A stretch of 64,000 bases of DNA from Pyrenochaeta sp. MPI-SDFR-AT-0127 (GCA_020747015.1 JAGTJM010000046.1:186001-250000), one strand, 5' to 3'; shown: positions 34,220 to 45,940, numbered from the stretch's first letter. The notes: generated by a model not told the origin, from the sequence alone. A program made the numbers and translations.

Positions 34220-35613
34220 TACTATCTCAGGACAATAATTAGTATTCAGCTCTTTCCAATATTCGTGTGTTGTATGTTGAAGAAACATGGTATGATGAGA
34301 GGCCATCCTCTGTTTCTAGTGCGGCATCTTTAAAAAGTACAAAACAATGTAATATTCAAAGCTTTTCTTTGTAGCTTCCTTTCACCCAATAGGAGGCAGT
34401 GGCAGGAGGCGACAACCAGCCCAAACATATATACTTCTATAAATTATATGTACCGTGGCAAGTACACCTCGGACCTTGCATGATGCAGCCTGTGTACACA
34501 GCCTAGTATCTGACTCTACGCTTGACAGTTTGGCTTGTACTACTAGACAATACTTCAAACTTTAATGTCCACTTCAAGTCTCAAAGCGAGCATCCGAATG
34601 CACAATACAACAGCTGCGGACATTAGGCAGCAAATTGAATGTACCTCGAGGCAAAAAAGGAAGCAAAGAGCTGTCAATGCGAGTTCCTGACTGCTATTCC
34701 CCCTCCTCCTGCAGTGAGCATGGCGCGCTGAGCACGGCTGTAGGAATGATCACAAGCGCATGCCAACGGACAATGCATCCGCCATGACTTTCGACGAGGC
34801 CAGACTAGCAAAGCATGCAGCCCTGGATGAAATAGTTTCATATTCTCAAAGTGGGGTTGAACGGGCCGAAGATGGGACCAGCCCATCATGGAGCACGGTG
34901 CGCGTTTGTAGAGGTGCCTATAGTAATTATGAAGTCTGATGTTCTCCGACCTCCCCCGCCGCCTTCCATGAAGCTGCCTCATTTACTATGCGAACATGGT
35001 ATATGAAACTCTGATCTTGGCCCTGGCATATCCACCAACCAGCAAAGATACCGCTGCCACCTCAAAAGCGAGGCGTGACTCGATTTACCGTCGAACTAAG
35101 CATGCCAAACATGCCGGAGTCATCGGCTTCATCAAACCAAGCTATCCTTTGGCGAGCGTAAACCGGGTAAACGCCCCGGCATTAAATGACAAGTCTGGGG
35201 TCCTACAATCAAACATAATCTAATCGCACAAATGGCAATGTCGTATCTCAAATGAAAGAAACTTCCATACATGTTCTTCCGGGCCTTTTCAACCAGGCAA
35301 GGCCCTGGGCGAGGGTTCGAAACAACGGCAACTTGGGAATGAGGCCGAGGCATGGTCGCAGCCAATGGGATGCCCACAGACCAGATCTTTCACATAGTAT
35401 CTCATCGAGCGACTGAGGCTATTGTAAATTGCGGCTCTCCTGCTCCCCCTGTACCCCATATTGGGGAGCACAAGAAAGCTTGCAATCATACGACGGATGG
35501 TCGTCCTCAATTTCGGATTCTCGCGCGGTATATAAAGCTGATGTGCTGTCAACTGTCTTGCTGCCAGACGCCACTATCGCTTTGCATCGCTTGTACTTGA
35601 TTCCTCTTTTATC
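34220..35613 (+). promoter_or_regulatory. Intergenic, GH7 promoter side
   Basis: 1.4 kb without a gene. It holds a TATA box (35529-35536) and one CreA-type SYGGRG site, CTGGGG at 35195-35200, suggesting glucose repression of the cellulase; a single site is weak evidence. Confidence 0.5.
35529..35536 (+). promoter_or_regulatory. TATA box of the GH7 gene
   Basis: TATATAAA 78 bp upstream of the GH7 ATG, a normal position for a strongly regulated secreted-enzyme gene. Confidence 0.6.
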
Positions 35614-36917
35614 ATGGCTCCATATACGTTGCTGGCAGCTACTTTGTTAGGTCTCGCTGTTGCCCAGACGCCTGGCAACACCTCCGACGTGCATCCCAGA
35701 CTCACCACCTGGAAGTGTACAAAAGCTGGAGGATGCAGGCCACAAAACACTGCTCTTGTGCTAGACTCGGCAGCGCATTGGATCCACCAGAAAAACGACA
35801 CGTCCAAGGGTTGTGGAAACTGGGGCAGTCCAGCAGACCCAACAGCGTGCCCCGATGAGAAAACGTGCGCGAAGAACTGCATTATGGAAGGCATACAGGA
35901 CTATAAAGAGTTTGGCGTGTCAACCAACGGCGGAAATTTGCTCATGGAGATGTTTAATCCCAAGGGCGGTGTTGCTAGTCCAAGAATTTACCTTCTCGCG
36001 GAGAACAAGAAGAAGTATGAGATGCTCAAACTGACCGGCAAAGAGTTCACCTTCGATGTTGATGTGTCAAAATTGCCATGTGGCATGAATGGTGCTTTAT
36101 ACTTGAGCGAAATGGAGGCGGATGGCGGACGGTCTGCACTCAATCCCGGAGGCGCAAGCTACGGCACAGGATACTGCGATGCTCAGTGTTTCGTTACTCC
36201 TTGGGTCAATGGCGTTGTAAGTTGTAATAGTCCACATGCTACAGACGTAGTCTTACGCTCCCATAGGGTAATATTGCTGGCCAGGGTGTCTGCTGTAACG
36301 AAATGGATATATGGGAGGCAAATGCACGTTCAAATCAGATTGCACCACACACGTGCAGTAAAGATAGCCTTTTCCGCTGCACTGGGGACGAGTGCGCTTT
36401 CAACGGTTTGTGTGACAAGAATGGCTGCGGTGACAACCCATACCGTCATCGAGGTGCCAAGGATTTCTACGGACCTGGATTGAAGGTCGACACCACCAAA
36501 CCATTCACGGTCGTCACTCAATTCCCAGCTAAGAACGGCGTTCTCCAAGCGATAGTGCGTAAGTACGTCCAGAACGGCGTTGTCATTGAAAACGCCGCGA
36601 AAAACATCACCATGGACCAGGCCTTCTGCACAGCGCAAGGCGCAACAAAGTACAATGAGTTCGATGGCCATAAGGGTATGGGCGAAGCTCTTGCCCGCGG
36701 AATGGTACTAGCAATGTCAATATGGTGGGATGAAGGTGGCTTCATGAAGTGGCTCGATTCCGGAGAATCTGGGCCGTGTAACGCAACTGAAGGTGATCCC
36801 AAGGTTATTTTGACAGTTGAGAAGGCCCCTATTGTCAAGTTCAGCCAGATTAAGTGGGGTGAGATTGGCTCGACATTTGCGGCGAAGAAACAAGCACGCA
36901 ATCATTGGAGTGCATAA
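35614..36917 (+). CDS. GH7 endoglucanase, secreted, without a cellulose-binding module
   Basis: Hydrolyses internal beta-1,4 bonds of cellulose with retention. Exons 35614-36216 and 36267-36917, 417 residues. Signal peptide MAPYTLLAATLLGLAVAQ, cleaved before TPGN. The catalytic motif NEMDIWEAN contains the nucleophile and acid/base glutamates (E-x-D-x-x-E) and is just after the intron junction (WVNGV/GNIAGQGVCC). Many cysteines and the sequence CGMNGALYLSEM are typical of GH7. The length, and the lack of a Ser/Thr linker and CBM1 at the C-terminus (ends RNHWSA), point to the endoglucanase (Cel7B) rather than the cellobiohydrolase form, although that split is not certain from motifs alone. Confidence 0.9.
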
Positions 36918-37692
36918 GGCTTCCATGGCTTTGATCACCCAGCCGAGTTTAGTAGTATAGAATAGAAGATTTTTCTATCAGGGCGTTGACCAGTCTTGGC
37001 CTGGACGAATCACTGTCCTTCGCAATTGCAAAAGCTCATGAAGTTTGTCCTATGCAAGCTTTGTGATTCATTGCCTCCAACTTCGAAAGTGGATGGTCCG
37101 AATGCGAAGTATACGTCCGCTTACGAAGCCGTTCTTTGACGCGGGACACCTTCGGCAAAGACGGAAACCGCCATACCTTATTCGTTGTCGCTTAGAAATC
37201 TAGATCGAATAGAGACAGGCTCAGCCCCGAACTATATCTGCACATAACTCTTGAACTACCCCTTCTCAGAATACAGCAACCGAAGACCTCTGGGCCTAAC
37301 AGCCGCGGCCGGCAACGGAGTGAGTCATGTGTCGTGGTGGCTTTGTGAGGATGACCTGGTTGGACGTTGAGAAGTTAGGTTGGAGTGACTGCGCAAACGG
37401 TGTTCATGTGCTTATGAAGATCAAGGCCTCGTGTCGTGGCTTAGGCGTGGACTTGGGATGAGTCGAAGGGTGAAACTCAACATAAATTGGCCTTGTTACC
37501 TCCAATTGATTGACATCTCGAGACGAAGGCAGGAAGTACGCATCCGTAAGATTTATCAACTCTTAAATCTTCTTACATTTTCAAACACCCCGTTACACGA
37601 CGCCTTTAATTCTTAATCCACGTCCCTTCGAGAATTGAACATTGTACATCCACATCGAAGCTTCCACAACCTTAATTAAGCAAGCATCCGCC
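36918..37692. other. Intergenic
   Basis: About 0.8 kb; no gene or clear motif seen. Confidence 0.5.
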
Positions 37693-37920
37693 ATGGCCTC
37701 ACCAAATCGATCCAATATGAATACCCGATCAGAGAAAGACGATATGTCCATGAAGTCTACATCAACAATGGCGTCCACAAAATCATTGCTTCGATCGATG
37801 CTCCCATCGACGCGTCACAAGGGGACTGGTGAAACGAGAAGGGCAGAGACACCAACTGAGAAGACCGAGAGAAAGCTGATCAAGGCGGAGGCCATGCACG
37901 CTTGGGCCTTGCATCGATAG
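37693..37920 (+). CDS. Small hypothetical protein, 75 residues
   Basis: Not recognised. The ATG at 37693 sits in GCCATGG, a good fungal start context, and the frame runs 75 codons: MASPNRSNMNTRSEKDD, a Met/Ser/Thr-rich middle, then a basic, helical C-terminus (EKTERKLIKAEAMHAWALHR). No signal peptide or membrane span. Small size and the lack of a known family leave it tentative. Confidence 0.35.
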   Translation: MASPNRSNMNTRSEKDDMSMKSTSTMASTKSLLRSMLPSTRHKGTGETRRAETPTEKTERKLIKAEAMHAWALHR

Positions 37921-38467
37921 CCGCATCAACGTTTCCAAAGTATCGCTTAACCAACACACCCTAGCGCGAAGAGTTTTGTTTGCAGACAGAAGGTAGTGAA
38001 ATGTAGTTTGGGAGTATTTGTAGTAAATGAAAACGACCTAAGTGCCATTTGTTCAGATATTGGTACGACACAGTAGGTGATGCGAGTGGTGAGAACAGAA
38101 ATATACAGGGTGGTGATTCTTAAGCCAGGTATATACAGTGAGACCACATCCGCGACCAATAGCAAAGGTTATAAGAGAGAGGAGGGTTTATAGGTAGAGT
38201 ATATTGAAAGTATAATAAATGTGTAAGATGTCATGGAATATATACTGTATACCTAGTGCAGCTGCATATGTTTCTCCCACTTCTTGTATTCCCAGAACAA
38301 TGGCAAACAATCCATGCACTGACAAAAGAAGATCAAATGACAGCGCTCTTTGGGTGGTTCACGATCACCCTCCTGTAAGCATAGGAGCTTACGAGAATTA
38401 TCCGTAATAAACATCTGCGTTACATGCTTAGAAATGCAATTCCCTCTAGGATGCTCTTTAGCTGCCT
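37921..38467. other. Intergenic
   Basis: About 0.55 kb of AT-rich DNA; no gene seen. Confidence 0.5.
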
Positions 38468-40516
38468 CTATCGTCCGCCGAATAGGTCCAGTGCATGAAT
38501 GACAGTTGAAGTATGGTATGGATAGAGAAGGCTTTCTGTAGGGTTGTAGGATACCAAATCCCAGATATCCTGTAGAGCTTTGTTGAACCCAAAATGAGTA
38601 GCAATGCGTCTAGCTTCTGTCATGGTTATCCATTCATCTTGAATATGTACAAGCATATCCCGGTAGAGCTTGTTGCGTCCTTTAATAGCGGGAAAGTTCC
38701 TCCACAATGCCCAACGTCGAGGAAGATCTATATCGAGAGGAGGTATCCCGCATGCAGCTGCTGCGAGACCATAGAGTCTAATCTTAGCTCGATTCTTTAC
38801 GTGAAAAATGAATACTGCGTTCTCGCTCGATACTGATTGATAGCATAGGTAAGCATCATCCCTGAGATCGAACTCTCCATCTCTAAGAGTCTTAGGCCTC
38901 GGGGCATGAATTGAAGCTAAAGGTCCAATATTGCTCTGTGCTTGAATCTGTCGTAGCTTACTTTGACAACCCCGGCCGTGGCGAATAGCGTCTTCTTTAC
39001 TGTGAAATAGAATATTGCAGCTATGGCAGCAGAGTAGGGTAAGCGCCTCTGCAATGTTACGATGATGTGACATGAAGTGTACTTTCACATGGTTTACCCC
39101 TCCCAATGTGCTGATGGTAGTCCCGCAATGATGGCAGTTGAATTCAGTTGACGGGCTTCCGCGTGCATACCTGAAGGCCTCGATAAGCGCATCAGCTATA
39201 TGAGGCAGTCCATGTTGATGTAGTAGCTCTACTCCAGCGTAGTTGTATAGAAAGGCCCGATTCCACTGCTTGACTCGAACTTGCTGAACTTTATGCCGTG
39301 GATACGTAAATATGTGCTTTGGGTCGATATTCTCTTTGGAGCATGAAGTCGTAGGGTTCAGAATGTTTATAACTTCTACAATATCTTTAATTTATAAGGC
39401 GAATCCTTCAATGATGCGCACTCTGATATTACTGAACATGGCAAAGTATACAGTAAGGTCGTTGGACTTTATTTGACCCTTTAGCCCCATCCTTGCGATG
39501 ATTTCATCATCAGAGAGCAGGGCATAGTCTCTGCGTGTGTGGTCATTCTCTGCCGCGTGCTCTATCCTTGGACATTCGGCACCTTGGTTACACCCCGAGA
39601 TCACGTCTTCTTCCGTGTTGATGCGGACTTTTCTGCCTATTGGGACAAGGTAGCGTTGGATGTCTCCTTGAGAGAATTAGTTGGTGTTTGGCTCGGCCTC
39701 TTCTTCGCTATCTTCTTTGCCTTCTTCTTTACCTTCTTCTTTACCTTCTTCTTCGCATTCTCCTTCGCATTCTTCTTCACCTTCTTCGTGGCTTTCTTCA
39801 TCGCTATCGTCATCAATGAACTCGTATTCATCGTCGTTGTCTGAACTACACTCGTATTCGCCATCAAGGCCATAGTCGTCATAGTTGTCGGCTTTTCCGT
39901 AATCGTCGTCGCCATTCCTGTTATTATTCTCGCAGGTATCGTCAATGTCGTTAATGTCATAAACAATGTCATCTAGAGGAAGCGGAATGGCGTTCTGCGC
40001 AGTATCCTCGTCCCCAGTATTGGTAGCGCTATACTCTCCATCATCGTCGGTGTCGCGAACAGTGTAATGGTGATGAAACCATGAGGCTTCTGTCGCATCT
40101 TCTTCATCTTGGCTGTTGTCGTCGTTGTATTCGCCATCATCGCCATCATCATCTGTGTTGCAAAAAGTGTAACGCCGACGAAGCCGCACGGTTTTTGGCA
40201 TATCCTCCCCATCTCCACTATTTCCGTGTTCGCTGTTACCCCCGCCTGTGTCAGCGCGAGGCTGTGGTGGCAGCTCGCTGTTTCCGCGGTTCTGGATGTA
40301 GTTCAAAGAACTTTGTTTATTGGCTGGTCCCCGAGGGTATGACAAGAGAGTAGCATTCTCACCCTGAATGTAGGAGTTTGGCTGTGACCATGTTGGAGGG
40401 TAAGAGAGTCCTGCGTCAATCTCATCTGAGAGAAGAGGCTCAGTCGGACGACCGTAATCCCGCAAAATAGCTGGTTTGGCCCTGGGTGAGTGAGGAATGC
40501 ACCTTCTGTCTCTCAT
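38468..40516 (-). CDS. Acidic zinc-finger-like hypothetical protein, two in-frame stops
   Basis: From the ATG at 40516 one reading frame runs to 38468, broken only by TAA at 39679-39677 and TAA at 39394-39392. Each stop lies in a possible intron that keeps the frame: 39744-39667 (or 39732-39667; donor GTAAAG, CTAAT branch, AAG acceptor) and 39432-39376 (donor GTAATA, CTTAT branch, TAG acceptor). It is therefore either a three-exon gene or a decaying copy. Residues 1-280 are Asp/Glu-rich with KEEG repeats. The C-terminal half has two finger-like motifs, CHHC..HVKVH and CHSC..HGRGC (C2H2 and C2HC). Family unknown. Confidence 0.45.
39700..39800 (-). repeat. Low-complexity GAA/GGTAAA repeat
   Basis: On the minus strand, tandem 12-mers encode EEGK three times within an acidic run; on the plus strand it is a CTT-rich tract. 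It lies inside the acidic gene and contains its two candidate donor sites. Confidence 0.7.
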
Positions 40517-41824
40517 TAGATTACATGGCTTTGAAACGAAGGCGAGGAAATAGTGGTTAGGAAGAAATTTGAACGTTTGGAAGTAAGCTGGAGTAATAGA
40601 GGAAGCTGTGTACACCAGTGAGGAAGGCTCTCTGCTCTTGGCCCACAAACACCCCTTAGCTCTCACGCTTGTTCTATTGCTGGAGTGAAAGATAGATTTT
40701 TTTGAAAAGTTTGTGTGACTCGCGGCAGTTACGGAGATTGTGCACTGCCAACCGCACGAGCGTATTTTGAATAATCGCTGCCTTCTATAAATATAGGAAT
40801 ACGCTCACTCTTGCACTGCAACCAATCCCGTATCTGGGAGGATTTCAACCACTACTCTCATTCTATATGTAACCACACATCCCCCCCTCTCTCCAGTTAT
40901 TTGGCCTGGTCAAACATGTGGGGTTTCGACATGGGGTGCCCGGGAGAACAATAGTATCAGTGGCTTCAATACCTCGTTCATACGCAAGTTATCAATGGTT
41001 GTTACCATGCAAAGGCGTCTATGCTGGCTAAGCAATGCTGCACATTGAGCCTTGCCCAGAAGTCTGACTAAGCATTATAGTTCGGGATAGCATTCAGATG
41101 GTGTCAACGGTAAGGACATATAAAAGTTCTTGTTTCGGCATCAGAGTCCTACAGTAAAGGTTGATTATTCGTTGCAAGAGCGGATTCTTAGCCAGCTGCC
41201 AGAGTTCATGATACGATAGGTAAAGAGGAGAATGACGAGTAGAAGTCGCTTTGACCTGGGGCGCTCTACTGAGCTATCCCTCAGCACTTGATCTATGCCA
41301 GCCGTTCTAGCCGCGGAATGAAACTTGGGAATTCAGTTGTACGTGTGTCCAGACAGGGTGACTGAGCGAAAGGGCAATTATAAGGGAAAAGCACCAATCT
41401 TGAACCACGTTCCACACCAAAAATCTACATGAAGTGGTATTAGATGAAAGAAATTTGACAAGACAGCTGTTGTACAAACTCCATAGTGTCGCAGTTTGTC
41501 TGCGTGGAAACGCTGGTCCCCAGCAATGGCGAAAGCTAACTCAATTATGACAGGAAACGCAAAGTAGACAGAAAGGAAGCTACCAATTCGTGACTCGTGA
41601 AAATGCTCTGCTCCTCGAGGGCCGTCTGGGGCATCTGGCTTACCCCACATGTCTCGTCATGTGTCTCATGCCTGCTAGTGTTCTTTGTTGCTGAGGCTAG
41701 GGTTGGTGCGATCCTGTGTCGTCATGTCATTATGCTGGAGACATACTCCGTCAGAGGACCATGAGCTGAGTGAAGTCAAATGGATTAAACTGCGACCCGA
41801 GTCCGAAACTTTTCCTCTGTCTGT
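40517..41824. other. Intergenic
   Basis: 1.3 kb between the acidic gene and the bZIP gene, holding one doubtful small frame (41650-41378). Nothing else was recognised. Confidence 0.5.
41378..41650 (-). CDS. Possible small protein, 90 codons or spliced
   Basis: Not recognised. The ATG at 41650 begins MWGKPDAPDGPRGAEHFHES. The frame is open for 90 codons, and an in-frame intron-like block (donor GTAGCT after the RI codons, acceptor TTAG before CTTTCGCC) would leave a shorter hydrophilic protein continuing GDQRFHADKLRHYG. Lies downstream of the bZIP gene on the same strand. Weak support. Confidence 0.2.
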   Translation of the reverse strand: MWGKPDAPDGPRGAEHFHESRIGSFLSVYFAFPVIIELAFAIAGDQRFHADKLRHYGVCTTAVLSNFFHLIPLHVDFWCGTWFKIGAFPL

Positions 41825-42955
41825 CTATCGCTTGTCTGGCGAAGACGATGTCTTGGGCGAGATAGTCTCACGTGAGAAAGAACTTCCCGAAGATAGGGAG
41901 GGCTGAACGGGGCGTGTTATCCCAGAAGCTAATCGATCAGCCTCTCGCTGAACGTAAGTCCTTAGCCTGCCATCTGGACAGTCGGTGTGTTGGCCTACAA
42001 TATCCATGAGCTCTCGCATTCCACCCTTCAACAATTCCACTTCCGCCTTGAGGGCTCTGTTCTTACGCTCGGCATCTCGGGCTGTTTCTACAAGCTCCTC
42101 TTGTTGCATCTTCTGCTTGCTCCTGCATTTGCTCGCAGCTTTACGATTTTTCTCCAGGTATACAGCCCGCGCGGAGCCTGGTTCCGCAAATTCGGATCTA
42201 CGCCGTCGTCCGATCTTAGGGTGTTGTGTGGTGGGAGAGTGCGCTTCAAGACTCACTTGCAGGCTGTCGCATCGTCGTTTGGCAGGTCTCTGCTGATGAT
42301 GGGCGGTAAACTGCATAAATTTTGAGGACTGAGGGGAGCGAGGTTGCTCGCCATAAGAGAAGGTGCCATTTGACTCGGGAGAGGCTTGGTCTGAGTCGAA
42401 ACGCGGTACCAAGGGCGATAGGGCGGTCGTGTCTTGGGTCGGGTCGTGCATATTGGTAGGCGTGAAAATCAATGACGAAGGGTAGAGATTGTGTGTGCTG
42501 AGTGAGAGGGCTGACGTGTTTGCGTCCATTTCTGCTCTCGAGGCAAAGCCCGAACCCGCGGGTTGTGCATTGGGGTTTACGTTGTGGAGAGGCTTGTCAT
42601 TCTGATTAAAAGGTTTCTTCTGCGCAAAAGTCGGATCAAGCAGGAAGTGGCCGTCAGAGGTAGATATGTTGGCTACCGGGAAGCCAAAGTAGTTGGTCGC
42701 CGATGAAGGAGGCCTTCCTCCGCGGGACGTGGGGTGCCAGCCATCCTGTGTTCCATGCGAGCCGGGCATTTCGGGCATTGTTTTCTGGTTCAACTCAGGT
42801 TCGTGGTAGCGAAAGCCGCCGAGAGACTGCATTCTCAGTAGACGGGCTGTCATCAGGCTTGGAGTCAGTTGAGTTGAAATGAGCGTCTGGCTAGAATATC
42901 CTTTGGTCTGCTGTCGTCTGTTGTGGTTCGGGTAGGGCGTTGCTGAATGGAACAT
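41825..42955 (-). CDS. CREB/ATF-type bZIP transcription factor
   Basis: Intronless gene of 376 residues. The basic region KNRKAASKCRSKQK (about 269-282) is the CREB/ATF type, followed directly by a leucine zipper through about residue 320 (ELVETARDAERKNRALKAEV, LLKGGMRELMDIV). The N-terminus is disordered, with Ser/Pro-rich patches. Proteins of this class (AtfA/AtfB, Atf1/Atf21) act in stress, development and conidial tolerance and bind TGACGTCA; a perfect copy lies 822 bp upstream of the ATG. The short C-terminal tail is Ser-rich. Which ATF paralogue it is cannot be decided here. Confidence 0.9.
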   Translation of the reverse strand: MFHSATPYPNHNRRQQTKGYSSQTLISTQLTPSLMTARLLRMQSLGGFRYHEPELNQKTMPEMPGSHGTQDGWHPTSRGGRPPSSATNYFGFPVANISTSDGHFLLDPTFAQKKPFNQNDKPLHNVNPNAQPAGSGFASRAEMDANTSALSLSTHNLYPSSLIFTPTNMHDPTQDTTALSPLVPRFDSDQASPESNGTFSYGEQPRSPQSSKFMQFTAHHQQRPAKRRCDSLQVSLEAHSPTTQHPKIGRRRRSEFAEPGSARAVYLEKNRKAASKCRSKQKMQQEELVETARDAERKNRALKAEVELLKGGMRELMDIVGQHTDCPDGRLRTYVQREADRLASGITRPVQPSLSSGSSFSRETISPKTSSSPDKR

Positions 42956-45022
42956 GGGCGGCTTTACATCTAAACGCGGCCACTACAAGCAAAAGATTGC
43001 TTGGGTCAAACGCCCAGAAACCTGGGTGTGCTTGCGACCTGTGGGACGATCATGATGCAACGGCACTGGTAGTAGGCAAGAAACGCCGTGATAACACCAA
43101 GGGTAGCAGAAGCGCCATATCACCTCAGTTGAATGAGCACACTGGTTGGCTTGAGAGAAGGAATACCCCATGTCCGCGGTACAATGCCGCAGCTGCCGGC
43201 CATGTGCTCAATGAATGGTCGCCACACATGGGTTCCGCCGTTTGGCAACACCAGGGAAAAGCGTGATTCGTGAATTGGAGGAGAGAACCATGTCGATCCG
43301 GCCGTTATGGCCGCTCTCACACGAGTGGGTCGCTCCATGCTTGGCCCAGAAAGATTCTTTAGCGGCGGGGGACTTCTCCGCGGCCAATCAGAGGCGAGCA
43401 CCGGGGGTGGGACACGGCCTTCAACACCACGCCAGCTGCTTATATCCCCACAATTTAGCCAGGACACAGGCAGACAAGGCCCATTGCTGCTCGCCTGGTG
43501 TCGTGGTGGCATCGCAAAAGATTTGTTACCAGGCCCAGCGCGAAGCTGCTCAAGACGAACCCCCTTCGCCTCACGTTCTTCGAAAAGTCTTCGCTATCTG
43601 CTTCGGCCCATGGAAAACAGAAACACAGTCGGGATGCTCTATTGCTATGCTCTACACAGGAAGCTCTGCCTGCAGTAGCACAACCCGACACCACGTACGC
43701 GTATCGGTCCTGTTTTAGCACCTCTTTAACCATGCCCACTGTGCAAAGCTCCATCGGTCCCCTCCCCCTCGTCCTGTGACGTCATTCCCAATACCTGCTG
43801 ACGACTTTCTCCGCAATTGTAGAAACTCTGCGTTTGGTTTTTCGCTTCTCAACTGCGAACGTGCACTAGCGCCGCCGTCGTCTTGCCCACTCGCCCTGCC
43901 GTTGAGCTCTCACCTAAGCGACACAAGCACAGGCGTCAAGATCGTGAAGTCTTACCATAGCTTCATCACCATGGCCAAAAGCTAGACAGCTGTTCATCTC
44001 AGGTGCACCACAATCGACAAGAAGCGTATGTCGATTTGCTGCTCCATGGCTTTTTTCCACTATCGGCCTTTGTCTAGAGAAACACGGCGTTTATCACCTT
44101 CCTTGCGTCGTAACGCTCGCGAATCTAAACTGATCCCCTTTGCATCAGTTCGGTGAAAATAACCTCACCCAATGAGAAGTCGTCCCCTGTATCCTAGGTA
44201 TGGTCCTGGGCAAGTTTGCATCAGCAATCCTTACAGCGTCCCTCTACTTTGCCTCTTGCCAGCAGAGGTCAAATGAAGCAGCTGAACAGTAATTTCTTGT
44301 CCAGAGAGGGGTAGATAACCTGACACCAGTAAGTATACTCATGCTGTGCAACTGCTCACCTTCGACAATGGCTCCAATCCATATTAAGGAGCCCGTCTTG
44401 GGCACACAACTCTTGGTGCTTGCCGTACTTTGCTCGGGCCACATTGCAACTGGCGTGTACTAGATCGTGCAGAAGCATTAGCTCGGAAGGAGGTCGCCTT
44501 CCCTGTAACATGAAACGATTTCGTACTTATTAACCAGCAGGCTCGCGTAGCACAGCGCTCAAGAGAGAACGCTGACCTATATAGCTTTTGTACTCGATCG
44601 ACTCATTTGAACATCCTTATTTTTGCAGACGCTGTGCTACCGAAAGCCTTGGCCGAAATCATGGGCACCAAGGAGCAGATTGAATCCTCAAGAAAGCTGT
44701 CTAGATTGCATTGGCAATGGCTGCCAGCTTCGAAATGCGATCCACTACATGATCCGCTATAAGAAACATAGATTGTGCATTCAGAATGGCTACGCACACA
44801 AGAGCTATGAGTGCTTCAAATCCTGACACAGGCATTGGAACGGTATCAGCTCAGAAGCCCGGGTCTCGGAGCTCAATGATGCAGAGCAGAGGCGAATTGT
44901 CGGAAAAGCGTATCCGCGCTTGCACCAAAACAGACTTGGATGGCCCCAATCATCAACTTCCAACAAATACCAGAGAAGCCCAACGATTTGTCCGCATTTG
45001 AGAATTCTATCCATTACTTACC
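42956..45022. promoter_or_regulatory. Long intergenic region upstream of the bZIP gene
   Basis: 2.1 kb without a supportable gene; overlapping short frames on both strands look like shadows. Such a length fits a regulated bZIP promoter with a long leader. It holds one perfect CRE. Confidence 0.45.
43777..43784 (+). promoter_or_regulatory. CRE palindrome TGACGTCA
   Basis: Perfect CREB/ATF octamer, 822 bp upstream of the ATF-type bZIP gene. Self-regulation is inferred. Confidence 0.5.
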
Positions 45023-45940
45023 ATGCGCATTGTTGTCATCGGCGCATCTGGGGTACAAGGCCGTCACCAGGTCCAAGCCCTTGCACGGGCAAACCACGCA
45101 GTTGTCGCAGTCAGCCGTAGCCCGGGACCATTATATGTAGACGACAAATCTATTGAAACCTTCGCGGCAGACTTCACCGAAACGAACGCCATTCGCAAAG
45201 CTATCCACGGCGCAGAGAGGATATTCTTGAATCTCCCGTCAACATCTTTCAATCAATCGGAGCCCATCATTGCTGCAGCAAAAACCATTGGTGAAGCGGC
45301 AAAGCATGCTAGCGTTCCACTCATCTTGTTCAACACAAGCATGCCCGTGCCAAACGAGCCGCAGGGCATCAAGGCTCAGGAGGATCGGAGGGAGATGCGG
45401 AGGGTGCTGCGGGAGTCGGGTGTACCAGTCATAAGTATCCAACCTGTGGTATATCTCGACAACCTGTTAGAAGGCTGGGCGCTGCATCCGATCCGCGATC
45501 GAAACACCATTGTCTATTGCCACAAACCAGATCTTCAGGTATCATGGATATGCCACCATGACGTTGCGCAGCTTATGGTGGCCGCCATGCATCGCCCTGA
45601 CCTCGCAGGGCGCGACATCCCAGTTGGAGGCCCAGAAAGTGTTCGGCTCGAGCAGTTGGCTGAGAAGCTGTCAAAAAGCTGGGGGAGGAAGCTAGGCCAC
45701 GAGAATCAGACGGTACTAGACTTTTGCGAGAAGATTAGCAAGACGATGCAGGGGAGAGGATTGGAGACGGATAGAATCATGAGCCAGATGTTCAAGGCGT
45801 ATACATATTACAATGAGGCACCGGATGAGCCGTTCAACATTGATATGCGATCTGTGGTGGACGAATTGGGAGTACAATTAACACCAATCGAGGAGTGGGC
45901 GAAGATGAGGAGTCCGTGGAACGATAAGGGCGTTTATTGA
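45023..45940 (+). CDS. NmrA-like NAD(P)-binding protein
   Basis: Atypical short-chain reductase fold of the NmrA/HSCARG type, either a redox-sensing regulator or a reductase. Single exon, 305 residues; ATG 45023 opens MRIVVIGASGVQGRHQVQAL, with the GASGxxG dinucleotide loop at the extreme N-terminus. The body has the NmrA order: ADFTETNAIRKAIHGAERIF, an NTSMPVP strand, and QPVVYLDNLLEGW. There is no YxxxK pair typical of active short-chain dehydrogenases, favouring a sensor or structural role. The nitrate genes are 40 kb away, so no operon-like link to nitrogen control is visible. Confidence 0.85.
   Translation: MRIVVIGASGVQGRHQVQALARANHAVVAVSRSPGPLYVDDKSIETFAADFTETNAIRKAIHGAERIFLNLPSTSFNQSEPIIAAAKTIGEAAKHASVPLILFNTSMPVPNEPQGIKAQEDRREMRRVLRESGVPVISIQPVVYLDNLLEGWALHPIRDRNTIVYCHKPDLQVSWICHHDVAQLMVAAMHRPDLAGRDIPVGGPESVRLEQLAEKLSKSWGRKLGHENQTVLDFCEKISKTMQGRGLETDRIMSQMFKAYTYYNEAPDEPFNIDMRSVVDELGVQLTPIEEWAKMRSPWNDKGVY

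Noticed and set aside
41257..41284. tRNA-like D-arm on the minus strand (GGGATAGCTCAGTAGAGC)
   Set aside because: It resembles a Pol III A box, but no anticodon stem, T-arm or B box follows at the right distance and no acceptor stem forms. At most a chance match or a worn tRNA-derived fragment.
42983..43985. Overlapping frames on both strands upstream of the bZIP gene
   Set aside because: Several 60-167 codon frames coexist on opposite strands without domains or consistent starts; treated as promoter/leader DNA.
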